From contig CAKAKS010000031.1 of the NCBI GenBank assembly GCA_916700875.1, positions 11,937,624-12,001,623 of the forward strand: 64,000 bases of DNA. Direction: 5' to 3'. A program made the position numbers and the translations under genes. Positions 35,901 to 45,678 of this stretch are shown piece by piece; position 1 is the stretch's first letter; every line of letters starts with the position of its first letter. The notes beneath the pieces are model-generated. The model ran no database searches. It had not been told where the DNA came from and was given only the letters and a program-made list of their open reading frames with translations. The DNA comes from Sebastes aleutianus. Lineage: Eukaryota > Chordata > Actinopteri > Perciformes > Sebastidae.

Positions 35901-38900
35901 TCTGTGGCGGTCTTCAATGACCGAGTCTTCTGGTCCGACACTAAAAAGAGAACCATCCGCTCAGCTGACAAGAACACGGGCAAAGATCAAAAGGTTCTTC
36001 TGAAGAGACCAGGGCAGCCATTTGGACTGAAGGTGAGTCTTTGACCTCTAATGCTGTGGTTGTAACAACTGGAGGGCTTAATTACTTAACATTTATATTT
36101 TATGAATATATCACTGTTTTGTAACCATAAATATCTAAGAAGATAGGAATACAACTTTTCATTTCAGTATTCTGAGCTAAAGTAAGTAGTTTTTTGGGGC
36201 AGAAGGACTACAGTATTAAGTCACAGCTATGAGCGTTGATACGCATGTTTCCTCTCTCCCCAGCTGATGCATACCCTATCCCAGCCAGCCATATCCAGCC
36301 CCTGTGATCTGCTGCCCTGCACCCACCTCTGCCTCCTGGCCCCGTCGATCAGAGGCAAGTCTGGAGCGCTGGGGTCGCCGGGAGCTCCAGCGGTGAGGGG
36401 GCCTACGGCAGTCTGCCGATGCCCAAAGGGGCTGCTACTGTCCAAGGACAAGATTACCTGCTCTCTGCCCGTGGACTCAACGTTCATCATGCTTCTGTCT
36501 CGTACCACAGTCTATCAGGTGAATGGGCTCATTGTGGTGCAAAGACCAGACAACCTGCAGCCTTTTACTCCTGCCAAACACTCTCAGATCACATTTCTGG
36601 TTGGAGGACATTTTGATTAATACACTTTTCTTCTCCTGTTATTTCCTCTTTTTTACCTCACCCTCCCACTACTTGCAGATTCACCTGCACTCCATGCGTC
36701 GTGATGGTGTCGCTCTGAAAAAGATGCCAAACGGCCGAGCTCTAGCCCTGCCTGGGGTAACTGAGGCCTCGGGACTGGACGCGTCCATCCAGGAGCTTTC
36801 TCTGTATGTGGCTGATGCAGGACAAGGATCTGTGGATGTGCTGAAGCTGAGCGGCCCCAGGTCGAGACAGGGACTGATGCCCTCTGGACGAATCCTAAAG
36901 CTGAAGGTAGGCATAAATGGCAATGACAGTGCCATTTAAGGCCATAAATAGTTTTTTTTTCGGGCTTTTTGTCATATAGATATTAGGGCTGTCAAAGTTA
37001 ACGTGTTAACGCAAATATGTTTTAATGCCACTAATTGCTTTAACACAACTTGCGATTTTTAGGCTGTAACCAGCTCAGTTTTAAAGCTAGAGTGAAGATG
37101 GCATCATGTGAAACTAGAAAACCAAAGGAGTCCATTGGTACCAATCATGTCATACTAGCTTGTCATGAAGGAGGCTAAATAACGCTCCAAACTTATGCTA
37201 CATGTTGGCAAGGAAAAACTGGCATGGACATTTTCAAAGGGGTCCCTTAACCTCTGACCTCAAGATATGTGAATGAAAATGGGTTCTATGGGTCTCCCAT
37301 TTATAGTCATGCCCACTTTATGATAATCACATGCAGTTTGGGGAAAGTCATAGTCAAGTCAGCACACTGACACACTGACAGCTGTTGTTGCCTGTTGGGC
37401 TGCAGTTTGCCATGTTATGATATGAGCATATTTTTTATGCTAAATGCAGTACCTGTGAGGGTTTCTGGACAATATTTGTCATTGTTTTGTGTTGATAATT
37501 GATTTCCAATAATAAATATATACATACATTTTCATAAAGCAAGCATATTTCTCCACTCCAATGTTGATAAGAGTATTAAATACTTGACAAATCTCCATTT
37601 AAGGTACATTTTGAACAGATAATTGTGATTAATTTGCAATTAATCACAATTGACTATGGACAATCACGCCTTAATCGCGATTAAATATTCGATTGACAAC
37701 CCTAATAGATAGAGGGAGATAGATTTATAATTTTGATGGAACCCAGCTATAAAATACGATTGTAGCATTGACAGTTACTGTAGTTGACAAAAAGCATGTT
37801 GTTGTTTTTTATGACCCTAATTGGCCTCTTAGTTTGATTTGCTCTGTTCAATCAAAAATGAGCCAATTTTAGGTTAGGTTATTATTTTTGAAATATCTTA
37901 AAAATTGATTTCAGTTAAAGGGTGCCAGCATTTCTCCAGTAAAAACTGTCACTTCCTGGTGAAATTTTAATTCCGGAAACTGAACTTCTCCGTCCCACAA
38001 GGAGGGCGCCGTGACGGCTCTGGCAGTTGACTGGGTGACCTCCAACCTCTACTGGAGCAGCACGGCGAGGCCTGACCTCCACGTGACCTCCCGCCACGAA
38101 GGCTACACCACCGCACTGCTGCAGGGATCACTGCAGGTGAAGTAGACTCCGCTTCACTGCTCACATTTGCTCTTCTCTGCTCATCCATCATCCCATTTAC
38201 CTCTGACATTTACTTGACTCCTTCCTCCCTACATACATATCTCTTTAACTCTGGATACAACTTCTCTAGTCTCAGCTGCGGCTTCTTACTTGTTACACCT
38301 GTTGACCGTCTGATATTGTCCTGACATTTTTACAAAATGTAAATGGGCAAAGACAATAAGTTAACATTGTTGAGCTGTAATTTTTCAAGGATCTAGGTTT
38401 AAGGTTATTTATCAAAATATGTTTAGAGGACGTACTGTATATTCTGTATTATCAACACGTCCGAACAAATCTAGTCAGCCGATTTTTGCACGTACCCAGC
38501 CTCAGTCCAAATATCTTTGTCAAAATTGTCAATTTTGCAAATAGTAAGTAAACATAGGCTTAAGACTAGTTACTAAAACACATAGATTTACTCCTAGCTT
38601 TCTCTTTAGTGTTGTATTTATAGTATAAATGTCAGCAGAAAAATCCAGGACCTCTGATCCAAGACTCTTTACTTTTTACCCCTCACATTTGACACATTTT
38701 TTCCAACGTTATTTGCTTTTCCTGGTAAACTTGGCCTGTTCTTCCTCTCAGGGCACCACATCCATTGCACTGCACCCCCCTTCGGGACGACTTTGCTACA
38801 CAGCAATAGTCATGGCAGGTGGGAAGAGCCAGACGGAGGTGAACTGCGCCTGGATGGACGGCCGCAACAAAGCAGTGCTGTGGAGGAAGTCGAGCATCCC

Positions 38901-41900
38901 CACCTCGCTTGTCTTTTCTTATCAAGGAACCATGATCTACTGGGCTGACACAGGTGAGGAGTTACACAAATCTCACACACTTGAACATATTTTTGCTGTC
39001 TTGCTTCTGCCTGCCTGTGTTTTCCCATCTGGTAACTGTTTTTCTCCAGGTGAAGATGTGATCAGCTCTATTGGAGTGGATGGAACGGGATATAAACAGT
39101 TCAAAACAGGGCCAGGTCTGCTCACCTCCTTCACACATATTGAGAACATCCTCCTCTGGGCCACCCAGGACAAAGGTAAGGCTGGAAGCACAGGAGGAGC
39201 GGGGAGGTGGACAGCACAGTTTTCAATAATACTCATTTTGAAGACTCAAACACCCACAGTCAGTTCTTGTAATGGAAAGAAAATAAATGGCGGTACCCCC
39301 CTTATTCACGTCATGTTGGCGTGTGTATCGGTCGGTATCAGCAAATGATTATTAGGCCTACATTCTGAAAGGAGGTATTGGGTTTGAAGGCCCCTCCCCC
39401 AAGAAAATCTGAAGGTTTTTGACTTAAAACTATGCTATTTTACATAATTTTGGTCGTACCATTATTATTACTATAGATAACGCCCAAAAAGCTTAGAGAA
39501 AACATGCTATAGTTAAATAAATATTCTATGATTTACACATATCACAGCCTCCTGGACATGTTTGCCCTGTAAAATCATATTCTATAAATCAAAAGAGCAG
39601 ATTCAGACAACTTTTAAATAATGTCTCATTAATTATATTTGTTCACAAATGAAAAAAAAGTTATAAGGAACAGTTCACAAATTATTTAACAATAAATATG
39701 TGAACATTGTATCGATAAATTACAGCACCCTTGTTCACACACTCTTTTTCCTGTGCATCTGCTCATCCAGATGCTCTCCGCATTGTTTTTATGTTTGAAT
39801 CATACGCTGGCACTGCGCCATAAGATTATTGGGGCCTCGTGAGGTTGTGTTTATAACATGGGAAGTTGTGTACACAATATGCTTGGCGTTCAAGTGGTTA
39901 AGTCGTGAGAACACCTCTGTTAAGCAACGGAAATATTAACGTTAATGTCGGCGTCTAGAAGCCACAGAGGCTAGCAAGTGGGTAACATAATGTAGTAAAT
40001 GCAAAGATATGACAGAGGAAAAATATTAGGCAGTTGGGAATATCAACATTTTCCTCAGACCTATTACAAAATTACGAAGAAAAACAATATACGACTAAAA
40101 ATGACAATATAGTCACTTATTATGTACCGAAAAATGAACTTTCATGGCCTCCGCCATTTCGGACAATGTGAAGAAAGAAGTCACAACTTGTGAACTCTGA
40201 GCTTTTAGAACCTTTCCACTTATGAGGTTGTGAATACCTCAAGAGGGAGAAGAGTTCATATGGACTCTTCTTGTGAACACGGTAAACACGACCCCATTTG
40301 AAGGCACCATATGAATTGCCCAGAGAAGCTGATATGAAGAGGGCAGAACAGAGTACCGGCAGCTTGTGAGATGTGCCAGTGGCAAGAAAAAGTCACAGTA
40401 CACCAATGAGTGAAATGTAGAAGTGCCGGTACTGAATACCTGTGAGTACCGGCCCACTTCAAGCACTGCCCACAGTGTCTTTGGGGGAAGTCTTGGGGCT
40501 TGGTGTATTCTTTCTATTCCACTCTAATCACCTGTTCAGTCCTGCTCGTGGAATTTAATTTCTCGTACATCTTGGCTTTCACTTTCGTTTCATCTGTCTA
40601 CGTCCCCTCCAGGCAGCAGACGACATCACTGACTAATGTAACAATGAATAATTTAGACAACCTTTTCCCAGCAATCTGTGCTGTTATAAATCTTTAAACA
40701 TCCACTCCTCTCCATCAGACTTGTAATTGTTTCTTTCAAATCTTTATATTCAGTTTGACTAATGAACACACGTTTCCTCACTACCCACCCCCTATCCAGT
40801 AGCTTCTGATTTCTGCACTGTAGAAACTTGAGGAGTTTAGTGTTTTTTTGTGCTTGATAGAATCGTTACTTATTTTTTGTGTTTGTTTCCAAACTGTAGA
40901 TGTAACCAAACTGTGGTTCAGTGACGGTCTCCAGCCTAACCAACTGTGGTTCGAAACGAAGACCCACGTGGTGGAAGTCAAAGCCTACAGCAACGACAGT
41001 CAGTCCGGTAGGTGGCGTCTAGCTTTTTACTCAACAGCAGGTTGAGTTGGTAAGGCTGCAATCTGGAACAGGTTGTTGAAATGAGGAGCAGATTTGCAGA
41101 CAGGTGTTCTCAACAGTAACACCAATGAGACTCTCTGATGGCCACTAGATGGCAGATGAGGCATGACAGGATGTAGAAAATCCCAGAGCAGACTGGGAAT
41201 GCAAAGAGTGTGAAGAGGGAAACGAGCAGGTATGACTCAAATAGAGCAATGAGACACGAGCAATACACAATAGTATAAAATGACAAAGCACAATAAAATG
41301 CTTCAAAGTGCAAAAACTTAATGATACTTAAGTAACAAAAACATGGTCGGCTTTAAAAACGTGTACACCATCCATTTGGACTTCAGTGTCTTACTTGTAC
41401 CGAGTGATTGGTACAGCGGTTTATGAAGGGAACGAAATACTGTACAAAGTTGGATAGCAGCACAGAACATCACAGAGCTGAGAACAGACTGATCAGGATG
41501 CTGAAAGTCCCCTCTACAAAACGAGACAAAAGCTTCTCGGGACATGCCGTCCCAGTATTTAAGACGATAAAAAGGAATAGCATGAATCGCAACATGCTGT
41601 AAGCAACCCTTCAACCATAGTGCCGATTTACCAGCAGGTGGTCAGTACCAATTTCACAACCACTTGATCATGCAAGCATGACATGCATCACATGGAGATT
41701 CCGCTGGAGTAAAAGCGAACTGTTGTGCTGTTGAAAGTCAACACTGAGATCCTCTTTACATAACGCATTCATTCCTGCACAGGTTTCGTAACGCTACCAA
41801 ACAGGCTTGCAGCACACTGCCATCTTAATTTGGGTAACAGAAACCTGTCAAACCAGTTTTCCAGTCAGAAGTCAGAAATTACATCATCCGCACATTTATA

Positions 41901-44900
41901 TTTCACCTCAACTTTGCTTTCCGTTTCTGAATGCAGGGAGCAGAGAGAAAGAGAGAAAGTGTGATATCGGACACTTGGAGCCGAATGAAAAGACTCGCTT
42001 AGGCTCAGTTTGAGTTGTATAGTTGAATAGAAGGCAGAGCCATGTGATACCTGCAGAGAGATGGGGCTTGGCAAGCTGTGGGAGAGCCCGGTCTGTTACT
42101 GTGTGCTGCAGTGGGAAAGAGCGATGATGAATTGAGCTCAACACACACACACAACACTCCCTCTTAATTATTCTCTTGACCTGTCACGCAGGCTTGTAGT
42201 CAAAGCATATATATGCAAAATGATGGTTTCAAAGCAAAGTTTGTTCTCTTGTTGATGATAACATGTATAACTAACATGAATACACTTCACAACAAGTAAA
42301 GCAGCATCTGAATCCGAGATACTCTCATTCTATAAATATTAAAACTCTCTAAAACTGCACAAGTGAAAAATGTAAATATGAAGTCTTTGCACATATGCAA
42401 AGCAATGTAAGTATTAATTGGCTCACATCCAGAAGCAATTCTCCATTCATATGTCGACACACCTGTTTCACATGTTCTCAGTCTGGCACTCTAAGTGCCA
42501 AAGCAGATTATACATTAATTACACACAGCCAGGAGGCCCTAATTTGTGAATAAAGAAAACAGACTGTTAATGACATGGGAGGATCATTCTGATGAATGAT
42601 CTGATGTGTGCTATATTTATTCCCACGTCATGATACTGCATGATACAAGCAACTGTACATCATGTACGCAACACACAAGAGAGCCTAATTACCCACAATA
42701 GGACATTAAAGATTAACAGAAATGTGACTCAACATGGCAATCAAGAGCCGAGCTGGAGCCTGCCGTCTCTGAGCAGCTGTCAATCACTCGCCAACTCCAA
42801 TCAAACGGTCAAACTAGGCAGCGCTGATCAAATATGAATCAATATTCTGTAACTGTAATGCCTATTTCTCACCTCAAATGTTCTCAGAAACATCTTGTAG
42901 TGTGCTGTTTAGCTGTAAAATTAGAAAGTTTGTGACCCGGCAGCCATGTTGAGATCAGTTGAGGAAATACCAAGCACAGCCTACCAGCTGGAGCACAGCC
43001 AATAAGAACGCTCTCTCTCTGAAATGACCTGTGATTGGCCAAAGTCTCCCGTCATGGGCTAGATTTTTTTTTAAAGCCTGAAAACAGAGCCTTGAGGAGT
43101 TGCAGAAGTCTAGTTATCTCTCAGAACTCTTGAATTACAATATGCTGAAAGGTTATTATGGATTTTTTGTCCAATGATGCCAAAAACTTTCTGCCTACTG
43201 CAGGTTAAATGAAGACCCTTTAAAGAAATACACAATAAATGTTGTTGACACATTGAGACCTGTACGGTACTGAAAAGAAGAAAGTCCTAAATGATATGGT
43301 AACCATATACAGTAGCTGTTTCAGGCTAGGAGAAGTGATATCTAAACATGGGATAAATTAGTAATAAGTTATTCATTCATTTCACATTCAGTGGACAGCT
43401 ATTAATCAAGATGATTCAAACTCTCTTCACATCCACTTTGAATTATACCTTAAATGATTCAGATGTTCATTTAGTTCATTTAGTTCATTTTCGTATGCTT
43501 GATTTTAAGTGTGAAAAGCTTTGATTTCCTCCCTTGTCTTACGTAATTCCTCTTTTACCCATTTCCCCCAGGAACTAATAGCTGCTCCAACAACAACGGC
43601 GGATGTGTCCATCTGTGCCTGCCCCATCCTGGAGGTCACGCGTGTAAATGCGGCCGGGGTTTCCACGCCGCCGACGCCGCTTCCTGCGCCCCGCTCCCCG
43701 ACTGCCCCACCGGGGAGGAATCCTGCTTTGACGGTAGCAAATGTATCAGCGGCAGCAAGTTCTGTGATGGACACGTGGACTGTCCAGACCAGTCAGATGA
43801 ACAGGACTGTGAGTATAAATCTTGAATTATCCAACTCGGGATACTGAGGCCAGGGTAAATGAGATAATATCATAATAATACAAAAAAAGAGTTGGCAACA
43901 CTGGGCTGGGTTTTTAAGTTGGATCATTTTTAACATCTAATGTACTCTTGCTGGTTTCTCCAATGTTATCGACCCCATCTTAAATAGCTATATTGTGATG
44001 ATGCATATTTTTTTTTATATTTGAGCTTTAGAAATGCCTGAAATTACGTGAACACTAATAATATGTATGATAATCCCTAGTATTGACTTACTCTTCAGGT
44101 CCAAACACAAACTCAGCATCTTTCGGGACCAAATCCAGTGATGGCCGCCCTCCCAAGTCTTCCTCCTCGCCTCACCCCGACACCCAAAAGAACTCTGTTC
44201 TTTCAGTTAAAAAAGACCCGACATCCTGTGATGTCCAACGCTGCAGCGGTCACGGCAACTGCATCACTGAAGGCAAAGTCACCCGCTGCCAGTGTGCGTC
44301 CGGTTACGAGGGAGAGTCCTGTCAAGAGGCAGAATCTGGACGCAGCCACGTGGCTGTGGTACTGGGTGTGATCTGCCTCGTCGCTGCATTGACGGCTGCT
44401 GGTTTTATTTTCGTTAAGAGGTACGTACCATGAGGAAGAGTGTTTTCTTTTGCATTTTGGCCAGAGGGATTCACTTTAAAATGAGTGGTGGGCAGAAATA
44501 TGTCCAGCTAGATTGTAGTGTGTTTCTGTTGAAGCAGCTCATTTCACTGATTGACAAAACTAAACATTAGAATTTGATTCTTAAGAGCCTGTCTTGGACC
44601 TCTATATCACTTCAAACCTATTTTGTGCTATGTATCTCAGTTACCTACTGTATGTAGAAAACTAACATTTGGCTTTTTAAATCTCGTTTCAACAGGAGAG
44701 GCTGGGCGTCCTTCAGAAGCAGATCCACGGAGAAAGAAACTCTGATGGCAAACATGGGCCTGCCATCTGAACACGACGATTCAGACTGTGAGGTAAAACC
44801 TCTTTTTATTTAAGAATATGAGCCATTAATGTGGCTTATTTGTAAACTAAACTAGTTTAGGCGATTTGACAATGCCTAATCAGTTTACTCCTGAAATATT

Positions 44901-45573
44901 GTTCACCGATATATCCAGTTATAAATGATGAAAAATCACTATTTACATTTTAATATTTTAGACAGACCTGCAACTCTTGATTTGAGTGTGAAAGTTCATT
45001 CTTGATCCTGGAAGTAGTTTGACAAAATAATATTCACGTAAATTCTTGATTTGTTTCTAATCAGACTCAAGTAACTTTTAGGCCAATCAAATATGCAAAG
45101 TACTGTTTTAATTTAGAAATATCCAATTTCCTTTTACTTTTAAAAATTTAATGAAAGTTTCTTCAGTTGTGTCTGGAAAAACTAGCAAAAATTATGGTTG
45201 ATGTTTTATTTGATGTGGCATTATAGATTATTTTTCTGTTCTTCACCAACAATAAATGAGTATAAGGATAATGTGATTTATACCAATGACAGCAATTTAG
45301 TTTCTCTTAATACAACCTTGCATGAATGAAACACTCCAGAGTTTGTTTTTGTGTTATGATTTCTATACTTTTATATATACCAAGTCCATTTTCAGATGGG
45401 CCTTTGTCTTCTAATTCTTATTTAAATTGGGTAAATTTCTAAAGTATGAGATGCCTTCAGAAGTTTATAAATCAGTGAGAAAATGTCTGATCTTTTCTTC
45501 TCTTCAGGAGCTGGAGTCCCCAGTAGATGTGAAGAACCCTCCGCTACCATTGAAGTCATTACAGGTCAAATAG
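13429..45573 (+). CDS. lrp13: Giant LDL-receptor-family type I membrane receptor (Lrp13-like), 45 coding exons
   Basis: Joined exons total 8,493 nt, an uninterrupted 2,830-aa ORF; nearly all junctions are phase 1, as in LDLR genes. Order: signal peptide (1-27); LDL-A 1-4 (27-188); two EGF (189-270); propeller 1 (271-525); EGF (526-565); propeller 2 (566-814); LDL-A 5-27 (815-1900); EGF pair to 1984; propeller 3 (1985-2239); EGF; propeller 4 (to ~2590); EGF with LDL-A 28 (2591-2669); EGF (~2718-2750); TM (~2753-2774); 53-residue tail. This class binds ligands through calcium-loaded LDL-A modules and releases them at endosomal pH with help of the propellers. The size and four propellers distinguish it from LDLR/VLDLR; it is shorter than LRP1/LRP2. 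Lrp13 is described as a teleost ovarian vitellogenin receptor, and I assign the name by architecture from memory, so it is less certain than the family. The tail has no NPxY. A second ATG at 13450 is in frame; the first gives the better context. Exons are itemised in the block entries. Confidence 0.87.
14095..14800. repeat. Minisatellite of ~20-bp GTTGTTTTGTGTCTCTTTGTA units with a 180-bp higher-order period, lrp13 intron 1
   Basis: The unit is (TTTGTAGTTGTTTTGTGTCTC). Blocks at 14341-14520 and 14521-14700 are nearly identical, giving a 180-bp higher-order repeat. It leaves ~190-codon ORFs open in three frames on both strands, with periodic nonsense protein. A poly-C run ends it at about 14765-14777. 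Confidence 0.92.
14836..15048. mobile_element. hAT-type MITE with CAAGGCCTAT termini and 8-bp target duplication (lrp13 intron 1)
   Basis: Inverted termini CAAGGCCTATtGAAAGaGGCTGGGTCA and the complement TGACCCAGCCTCCTTTCTATAGGCCTTG bound a 213-bp element. GTTGGTAC is duplicated at 14828-14835 and 15049-15056. It carries the motif GAAATTGAGCCAATCGCAACG, shared with the copies at 29602 and 35465. Confidence 0.92.
16540..16870. repeat. Dispersed teleost repeat in lrp13 intron 3
   Basis: Contains AAGGATCCCCACTAGTTGTGCCATAGCAACCAGCTAATCTTCCTTGGGT, which resembles a block at 53275-53325 (CAGAATCCCCATTAGTTACTACCACGG...CTTCCTGGGGTC). The two share a layout but have diverged. Class not determined. 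The rest of introns 3 and 6 (16056-17292, 17993-18981) shows no gene. Confidence 0.55.
18982..24297 (+). CDS. lrp13: lrp13 exons 7-14: beta-propellers 1 and 2 with an intervening EGF
   Basis: Exons: 18982-19185, 19706-19874, 20096-20264, 21419-21641 (propeller 1; blade motifs YYWAD, LFWTN, MFWID, LYWIS, FYWVD), 21952-22071 (EGF, CAKTPCELC), 22206-22424, 22646-22954, 24079-24297 (propeller 2; LYWAN, LYWVS, IIWLE, LLWNS, TLWDR). Phases 2, 0 and 1 occur inside propeller 1 and join cleanly. Propeller 2 is degenerate in its YWTD motifs and runs straight into LDL-A 5 with no EGF after it, unlike LDLR-type propellers. Confidence 0.88.
20990..21390. repeat. Dispersed element containing an expanded 12-bp minisatellite, lrp13 intron 9
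   Basis: The flanks (GTATCGATTCTCAAAAACACTATTGAT and CGCAATATATCGCCTTGCTTACAGTA) look like a common fish repeat. Inside it TATCGTGATACG is repeated head to tail about nine times (21249-21365), each unit palindromic except for its two central bases. The array ends ~55 bp before exon 10. Confidence 0.8.
23013..23511. mobile_element. Inverted-repeat element with GTACrTGTCCACAGG termini, lrp13 intron 13
   Basis: The left end TAATGGTACGTGTCCACAGGG is complementary to the right end GCCTGTGGACATGTACCTTA. The ~500-bp interior has no coding capacity. Part of the 1.1-kb intron between exons 13 and 14, which otherwise shows nothing. Confidence 0.85.
24632..32879 (+). CDS. lrp13: lrp13 exons 15-29: central ligand-binding cluster, LDL-A 5-26
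   Basis: Exons: 24632-24778, 24937-25185, 25392-25625, 26738-26986, 27103-27330, 27467-27715, 28072-28299, 28484-28762, 29067-29282, 30492-30674, 30887-31009, 31272-31439, 31785-32000, 32112-32341, 32750-32879. A three-module unit (PSVLCPGSS-type, DFRCKDRRSC-type, LKCRMGSKPC-type, with a Pro/Thr-rich linker) repeats five times: exons 15-16, 17-18, 19-20, 21-22 and 24-26. In the last copy an extra intron separates its second and third modules. In this cluster the first cysteine of many DFRC modules comes from the previous exon. The exon 28 to 29 intron begins with GC, not GT; the junction restores GSDEKNC. Confidence 0.9.
25747..26711. mobile_element. 965-bp fold-back element filling lrp13 intron 17
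   Basis: Termini are TTAAAGGTGCAGTGTGTAAGAT and ATCTTACACATTGCACCTTTTTAA. Internally, AAACGACTCGTATTTCGTTTCGTC with CCGCCACCAGCAGAC (~26040-26080) is inverted at ~26395-26445 (CTCCTGGTGGCGGTGAGGATGAAACG), so the interior also folds back. The element ends 27 bp before exon 18. Confidence 0.88.
29512..30374. mobile_element. Outer palindromic element in lrp13 intron 23 (nested host)
   Basis: The left arm AGTCAGTGTGTTACCTACAGTAGATGGCAGTCAG is matched by the complement of TGACTGTCATCTACTGTAGGCAATACACTGACTT at the right. A second inverted pair (CTAAAAGAAAGGCC / GGCCTTTCTTTTAG) lies further in. A younger element at 29602-29792 interrupts the left arm. Confidence 0.85.
29602..29792. mobile_element. 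hAT-type MITE (CAAGG family) inserted in the outer element
   Basis: Starts CAAGGAGGCTGGGTCACGG, ends GACCCAGCCTCCTTTCCATAGGCCTTG, and is flanked by an 8-bp duplication GCAATGTA (29594-29601 and 29793-29800). The left terminus has lost ~13 bp relative to the copy at 14836. Confidence 0.9.
32345..32620 (+). repeat. SINE-like repeat starting at the exon 28 donor of lrp13
   Basis: Carries CTGGTCGAGGCAGATGGCCGCCCACCCAGAGCC...GGGAGTTTTTGTTCTTGCCACTGGC and ends with AACTTCTGTTATGAATTGATGCTATATAAAAATAAATTAAAATTGAA, the same family as the split copy at 7204-7740. Its left boundary is blurred but lies within a few to about 25 bases of the GC splice donor (32342-32343). Confidence 0.75.
33060..33240 (-). 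mobile_element. Fragment of the hAT-like element family, inverted, lrp13 intron 29
   Basis: Ends GTTAACTTTGACAGCCCTAA, the complement of the terminus at 36984. The interior is shortened and rearranged. It stops 20 bp before exon 30. Confidence 0.7.
33261..41007 (+). CDS. lrp13: lrp13 exons 30-41: LDL-A 27, EGF pair, beta-propellers 3 and 4
   Basis: Exons: 33261-33454, 33622-33808, 34098-34310, 34465-34648, 34752-34953, 35868-36032, 36264-36518, 36679-36906, 38002-38136, 38752-38953, 39050-39175, 40900-41007. DIDECNAAP marks a calcium-type EGF. Propeller 3 blades: VYWLS, LYWVD, MLWSE, VYWAD, VFWSD. Exon 36 carries an EGF whose third-to-fourth cysteine loop is enlarged by a Gly/Pro/Ala-rich insert (GALGSPGAPAVRG). 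Propeller 4 blades are weaker: LYVAD, LYWSS, LCYTA, IYWAD, LLWAT, LWFSD. Introns 34-38 are phase 0, unlike the rest. Confidence 0.88.
35465..35610. mobile_element. Third CAAGG-family MITE copy, right end degraded, lrp13 intron 34
   Basis: Starts CAAGGCCTATTGAAAGAGGCTGGG and keeps the GTATGGGGTATTACACATG and GCGATTGGCTCAATTTC blocks; the right inverted terminus is not recognisable. The rest of the 0.9-kb intron shows no gene. Confidence 0.75.
36984..37704. mobile_element. hAT-like non-autonomous element, complete copy, lrp13 intron 37
   Basis: The terminal inverted repeat TAGGGCTGTCAA / TTGACAACCCTA bounds 721 bp, with subterminal TTAACGTGTTAACGC and TTAATCGCGATTAAATATTCG. The flanks ATAGATAT and ATAGATAG could be an 8-bp duplication with one mismatch. 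Full-length relative of 1930-2565. Confidence 0.88.
41008..43571. other. lrp13 intron 41 (2.6 kb), repeats but no gene seen
   Basis: Largest intron after intron 1. At about 42740-43208 it holds a copy of the element at 60478-61073 (shared GGTCAAACTAGGCAGCGCTGATCAAATATGAA...). An ORF at 41408-41602 has no recognisable domain. Intron 40 (39176-40899) likewise shows only dispersed repeats, including a stretch around 40430-40460 with GTACCGG boxes. Confidence 0.6.
43572..45573 (+). CDS. lrp13: lrp13 exons 42-45: EGF, last LDL-A, stalk EGF, transmembrane helix, tail
   Basis: Exons: 43572-43808 (EGF CSNNNGGCVHLC plus LDL-A 28), 44099-44420 (Ser/Thr/Pro-rich stalk, EGF CSGHGNC, TM VAVVLGVICLVAALTAAG), 44696-44792, 45508-45573. 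The cytoplasmic part begins KRRGWASFRSRST and ends SLQVK. It holds an acidic-dileucine-like EKETLM and an acidic stretch (EHDDSDCEELE) but no NPxY. Intron 43, just after the TM, is phase 2. Confidence 0.9.
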
Positions 45574-45672
45574 AAGTTGTGTATTCTGAAATATGGCATC
45601 ACGAGTAATACCTGAGGATGCATTTCTGTGGTGGTGAATGTAAACATGCTGATGGAGACGGTCTTTTTGTGC

Positions 45673-45678
45673 AATAAA
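45673..45678 (+). terminator. lrp13: Polyadenylation signal of lrp13
   Basis: AATAAA exactly 100 nt after the TAG stop, within GCAATAAAAGTG. It gives a short 3'UTR and marks the end of the gene. Confidence 0.75.

Noticed and set aside
41408..41602. 64-aa ORF in intron 41
   Set aside because: No recognisable domain, no splice partners; surrounding DNA looks repeat-like.
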